Source: Monoraphidium neglectum (Eukaryota > Chlorophyta > Chlorophyceae > Sphaeropleales > Selenastraceae). Taken from it: a stretch of DNA of 23,107 nt. The notes under the pieces were generated by a model that saw only the letters and a program-made list of their open reading frames with translations, ran no database searches and was not told where the DNA came from. Where the stretch lies: assembly GCF_000611645.1 (NCBI RefSeq), contig NW_014013017.1:1-23107 (forward strand), read 5' to 3'. Shown here piece by piece: positions 19,821-23,107 of the stretch; positions within the stretch are counted from its first letter, which is position 1; every line of letters begins with the position of its first letter. Position numbers and translations under genes: made by a program.

Positions 19821-22272
19821 AGGCCGCCATGCAGCATTCTGCGCCACAGCCCCTGCCTAGCGCTTGGGCAGCGCAGCCTCACACTCCTAGCCTGAATGTA
19901 GGCCAAGGCTGACACGGCACACGCCAGTGCGCCGCGACGCCCATCGTTCCAAGGCGCGGCCCCCTGGGCGCGCGCAGATTGCAGCCGCCCAGAGGCCCCC
20001 GCGCGCACGGCGCAAGGCCGCAGTGCCCGCAAGGGCACGAGCTTTCGTTCCCCTCTCTCTCTACGAGGTGCCTTTTCCCAACCAATCCAGCCCCCCCCAT
20101 ATCGCCTCTTATTTTCCGACGCTGAAAGACAGCGGCGAGCGGAAGCAGCGCGCGCCCCCCGCGGGCGCCGCGCGCCGGCCCGGCGCGCCGGGGCTCTTGC
20201 CGCGGCCCTGTGGGGGCCCGGCGGTCCCCATCTGCCTTCCCCTCTGTTTACTTTGCATGCGCAGGCTCAGTGGCTCATGGGCCGGCCCCGTTGCATGGGA
20301 TGGGACCATGAGCTGCGACTCACCCTGCGCGCGCCGCAATTCCTGCCTCCCCTGCCGGGCGCGCACGCGCGCGTTGGCGCCGCGCGCCCTTGTTTCCGGG
20401 ACGGCCCCTCACTCTTGGCCTTCGGCCGCGCGGCCCCATCGCCCCCGCACGCCCGCGCTCTTGCACGCCGCGGCGGTGGCGCACGGCCAGCCCCTGCACC
20501 CCACGCGTGCTGACGTCATCCGGCAGGCCCGCCTTTTCATGTACACCAGACCCTATGCGGCGTCGCCTGGGGGCGCGCGGCAAGGGAGGGCGCGCCCAGT
20601 GCCCGCCGTTAGAATCCCCGCCCCCGCGGCCGCGGGCCCCGGATCAGAACCCAGACCACACGCCGGCTTCCCGGTCTATCAAGACTGGACTAGACCCACG
20701 AGAACACAAGGCTGCTTCAAACAGAGACTGCGGCTTGCGAGCGCCCGGCCGTTGCCGTTGCCGTCTTGTGCGCGTCCACGTTCGTTTGTGTGTGTTTGTG
20801 TGTGAACGACTGAACCCATTTGCAGTAGACCGGGCGCGTGGATGGTCCCGCGCCCGCCCGCGGGCGCCCGGTCGCGCCGTGCCCCGCGGCACCGCGTCTG
20901 GACAGCGCCAGCAGATGCTTATCCCGACCCTCACTTGCCAGACGCCAGCCTTGCTGTTGTATGTAGCCAAAGCCTGCTCCCCTTTGCGTTGTGAATGTGT
21001 CCTTTTGGAATCGATGCGCACGCACGCGCTTGCGCACGCCCAGCCTGGGACTGCAGCCGGGCTAATTGCCGCGTCGGGCCCATTGCCGCTGCAGGCCCAG
21101 GTGGGGAGCGTGCGCACGTGCTGTGCGCTGACCCCACAGCGCGAGGCGCACCCACTGTGTGCCGCGGCGCCCTGCGCGCTGCCGGCCGCGGTGTGCCATC
21201 AAACCACCTGCCCCCGCTGACCTTTGAGCGCTCTGTTTTTGGTGGGTGCGGGCGCGGCGGGGCGGGCCACCTCTGGTCCATGTGGTTGCGCCTGGTCAGC
21301 AGGCGGCTGTGATTGACGCGACTGTCAGTGGGCATCAGGCCAGTGGATGCGCCGCCCGAGCGAGGGGCATGCCCGCGCCTATGAGCGGTCAGCAGCCGCG
21401 AAGCGCGCCCCGGGCCGTCGCGTGGCCGAATGGGGCGGGGCGCGTGCGAACTTGCCGTTGCAACGGTATGCAAAGCGGCTGCATTACATCTGGCTGGCGG
21501 GGCCCCAGCTCTATGCGGGCGCCCCCCAGCTTCCCTGTCGCTAGGCTTGGCGCACTGTCGGCCACTCCGATCCCAGGCACCCCTGCTCATGCACCGAGCT
21601 TATTATGGCGGCGCTTTCCACCCGGCCGTCCCCCAGCACGCGGCGGTGTGCACTGGGCCAACCCATGCCCCGCCGCTGTGCCTTGACGCATGTACATCGA
21701 ACGCCACGCTGCTCTGGCCCGCCGTGCGCCTTTGGACCAGGCGGGCAGGGGCGGCTGCGGCTGCTGCGTCTCATTTTCTTGCACCTTTGGGGCCCCCTCC
21801 TTTCCTTGTAGCAGGCGGAATTTCTTGTGAGGCCTCGCTTCATCTGGACATCACAGCAATCTCACACAAAGTTTGTACGCTGATCGTGACTTCTCCCGCT
21901 TTAGTCGTTCCACAGGCGGGCCGGGGCGTGCCATCAACAGGAGGGCGCACGCAGAGGGGGGCGGTTTTTCTGGTGCGGCGGCGTTGTAATCATCACATGT
22001 TGCCCTTTGCATCTGATTGCTTGACGGCCAGTACGTCTGGACAGCTGCCAGCATGAAGAGGCCCTTGTGGCACCACCACCCATCGTGTACCAAGGGCAGA
22101 ACCCTGGATTCTTCCTGTGAGGTCATCACTAGCAGTTGAGCCGATATAGCAGCAGAAAGCGCCAGGGCTGTGCCTGCTGCCGCCCAACCCGCTCCAGAGC
22201 CGGCGCATCCCGCCCCTCATGGCCGCAGCCACTCATGGCTGCAGCCACGACCACAAAGCGATGCCAGGATGC
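19821..22272. other. 2.4 kb GC-rich region with no supported gene
   Basis: Several long open frames exist on the plus strand (for example 19927-20805 and 20390-21220), but they are Arg/Pro/Ala-rich, expected from high GC, and show no family motif. Orphan TGTAA motifs occur at 21985-21989 (plus) and 21483-21487 (minus). I saw no tRNA, terminal repeat or transposase. The left part may be 3' UTR of the upstream gene. Confidence 0.4.
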
Positions 22273-22277
22273 TTACA
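22273..22277 (-). terminator. TGTAA polyadenylation signal, TM9SF gene
   Basis: TGTAA on the minus strand about 55 bases past the TM9SF stop codon. Confidence 0.55.
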
Positions 22278-22332
22278 AAACATACCATCTTTCTGCTCTC
22301 TATATGCTAAAGGTGAGGGGCGCACAGCAAGG

Positions 22333-22746
22333 CTAGTCGCACTTGACTTGCCTGCGGGCACGGGTTCGGAGATGTGAGAAGAGTCCCAGGGAAGTGGGCG
22401 GAGGGGCAGTGTCGAGGGGGGCTGAGCAAGCCGCCAGCATGTCGAGATTGTGGGAGGCGGGCAAAATCCCCACCTGCAGCACGGGCTGGCCCCCCCAGGT
22501 GACATAGCCAGACCTTGCACAGGCCCATCTCCCTCCCGCCCTCATGGCCCCCGCCCATGCTTGCCCCTGGCACCCTGCGCCCCCCGGGACCCACCGGTAG
22601 ATTGTCCGCACAAAGGCAGCCGCGGCCCAGTAGCCGATGGCGCCGCACATGAGCGCGAGGCCGAAGCAGAACATGGCTGTGTAGCCAAAGTAGAAGGCTG
22701 TCTGGAAGAAGCCTGACATGCGCGTCTTGAACAGGTAGTAGTGCAC
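22333..22746 (-). CDS. Transmembrane 9 superfamily (TM9SF/nonaspanin) protein, last two exons (partial)
   Basis: Nonaspanins are nine-helix membrane proteins of the Golgi and endosomes. Two minus-strand exons are visible, 22746-22595 and 22351-22333, joined in phase 2 by a GT-AG intron. They encode [51 protein letters not shown] and the terminus QVKCD. This matches the last two membrane helices of the family, including the YLFKTxMSGFFQTxFYFGY block. The final Lys-Cys-Asp fits the KXD/E Golgi-retention signal described for plant members. The last exon is only 19 nt. Upstream exons must lie beyond 23107, because 22747-23107 reads as intron with no TM9SF-like frame. Confidence 0.93.
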   Translation of the reverse strand: MHYYLFKTRMSGFFQTAFYFGYTAMFCFGLALMCGAIGYWAAAAFVRTIYRWVPGGAGCQGQAWAGAMRAGGRWACARSGYVTWGGQPVLQVGILPASHNLDMLAACSAPLDTAPPPTSLGLFSHLRTRARRQVKCD

Positions 22747-22799
22747 CTGGCGGCAGGGCCGTGCAGGGAGGACGCGCAAGGGTGAGGGCGGAAAGTCTG

Positions 22800-22870
22800 T
22801 GTTGTTGCAAGTGCACGTTTGTGTGTGTTTGTGTGTCTGTGTGTACACGGGCCAGGGTGTGTGTGCATGC
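22800..22870. repeat. (TG)n / (CA)n tract in TM9SF intron
   Basis: TG-rich on the plus strand, so CA-rich in the sense of the minus-strand TM9SF transcript. It lies about 55-125 bases upstream of the acceptor at 22747-22748. Confidence 0.85.
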
Positions 22871-23107
22871 ATGTGCGCGTACATGACTATGTTTAAGAGT
22901 GCTTGTGCGTGCGTTTCGCGTGCATAAGCGCGCCACTGCAAAGACATGTGAGTTGAACGTCTCCCAACGAGCGCCTCGTCGCCCCGCCTGCCTGGGAGCC
23001 GGTGCAAAGCCCGGCCCAGGTCCCTTGGCAGCCCACCAGACCCCAAACCCCTCCCCAGGAATGCTCCGTTGCCCCTCAGAGCCCCAGAGCCAGCGACCCC
23101 CCTGCCC

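Noticed and set aside
1..23107. CRISPR array, tRNA, rRNA, transposon or phage genes
   Set aside because: No spaced direct repeats, cloverleaf, terminal inverted repeats or transposase/integrase motifs were seen; tandem repeats are simple microsatellites.

Overview
This is a nuclear genome segment from a green alga (Chlorophyta). The evidence is dense GT-AG introns in GC-rich DNA, a nuclear psaK gene (photosystem I) with a transit peptide, TGTAA motifs downstream of several stop codons (the chlorophyte polyadenylation signal), and plant-type versions of housekeeping genes. No bacterial, viral, CRISPR or insertion-sequence features were seen. The genus cannot be fixed by eye.

Layout, left to right. 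(1) 1-1730, minus: 5' part of UPF1, the nonsense-mediated decay helicase, covering the cysteine/histidine-rich (CH) domain and running off the left edge. (2) 1993-2517, minus: an unrecognised single-exon ORF. (3) 3252-7884, plus: a 13-exon, 448-residue EHD/dynamin-like GTPase with a C-terminal membrane hairpin. (4) 7885-8999: mostly unexplained, with one exon-like patch on the minus strand. (5) 9000-12015, plus: a CDPK-like serine/threonine kinase with a polyglutamine N-terminal region. (6) 12893-14000, minus: psaK, convergent with the kinase. (7) 14832-15179, minus: nuclear-encoded mitochondrial ribosomal protein uS14m. (8) about 15709-17683, plus: a LAG1/TLC-domain ceramide synthase, divergent from uS14m. 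(9) 18053-19820, plus: a six-exon gene of unknown function with an acidic region and a charged, coiled-coil-like C-terminus. (10) 19821-22272: 2.4 kb with no gene I can support. (11) 22333-22746 and onward, minus: the last two exons of a TM9SF (nonaspanin) gene continuing off the right edge.

Exon models were built by hand from splice consensus, codon phase and recalled protein-family consensus. All phases close in UPF1, the GTPase, the kinase, psaK, the unknown six-exon gene and the TM9SF tail. Only exon 1 of the TLC gene is doubtful. The genes belong to unrelated pathways (RNA surveillance, membrane remodelling, photosystem I, mitochondrial translation, sphingolipid synthesis, Golgi trafficking) and do not form a functional cluster.

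Points most worth a second look: the UPF1 CH domain has lost cysteines of one conserved zinc site; intronic dinucleotide repeats are almost always CA on the sense strand and sit near the acceptor, with one intron also carrying a GT-rich block at its donor end; the kinase has Tyr-Gly-Asp in place of His-Arg-Asp and a GC-AG intron; and the kinase and psaK polyadenylation signals lie only about 50 bp apart on opposite strands.
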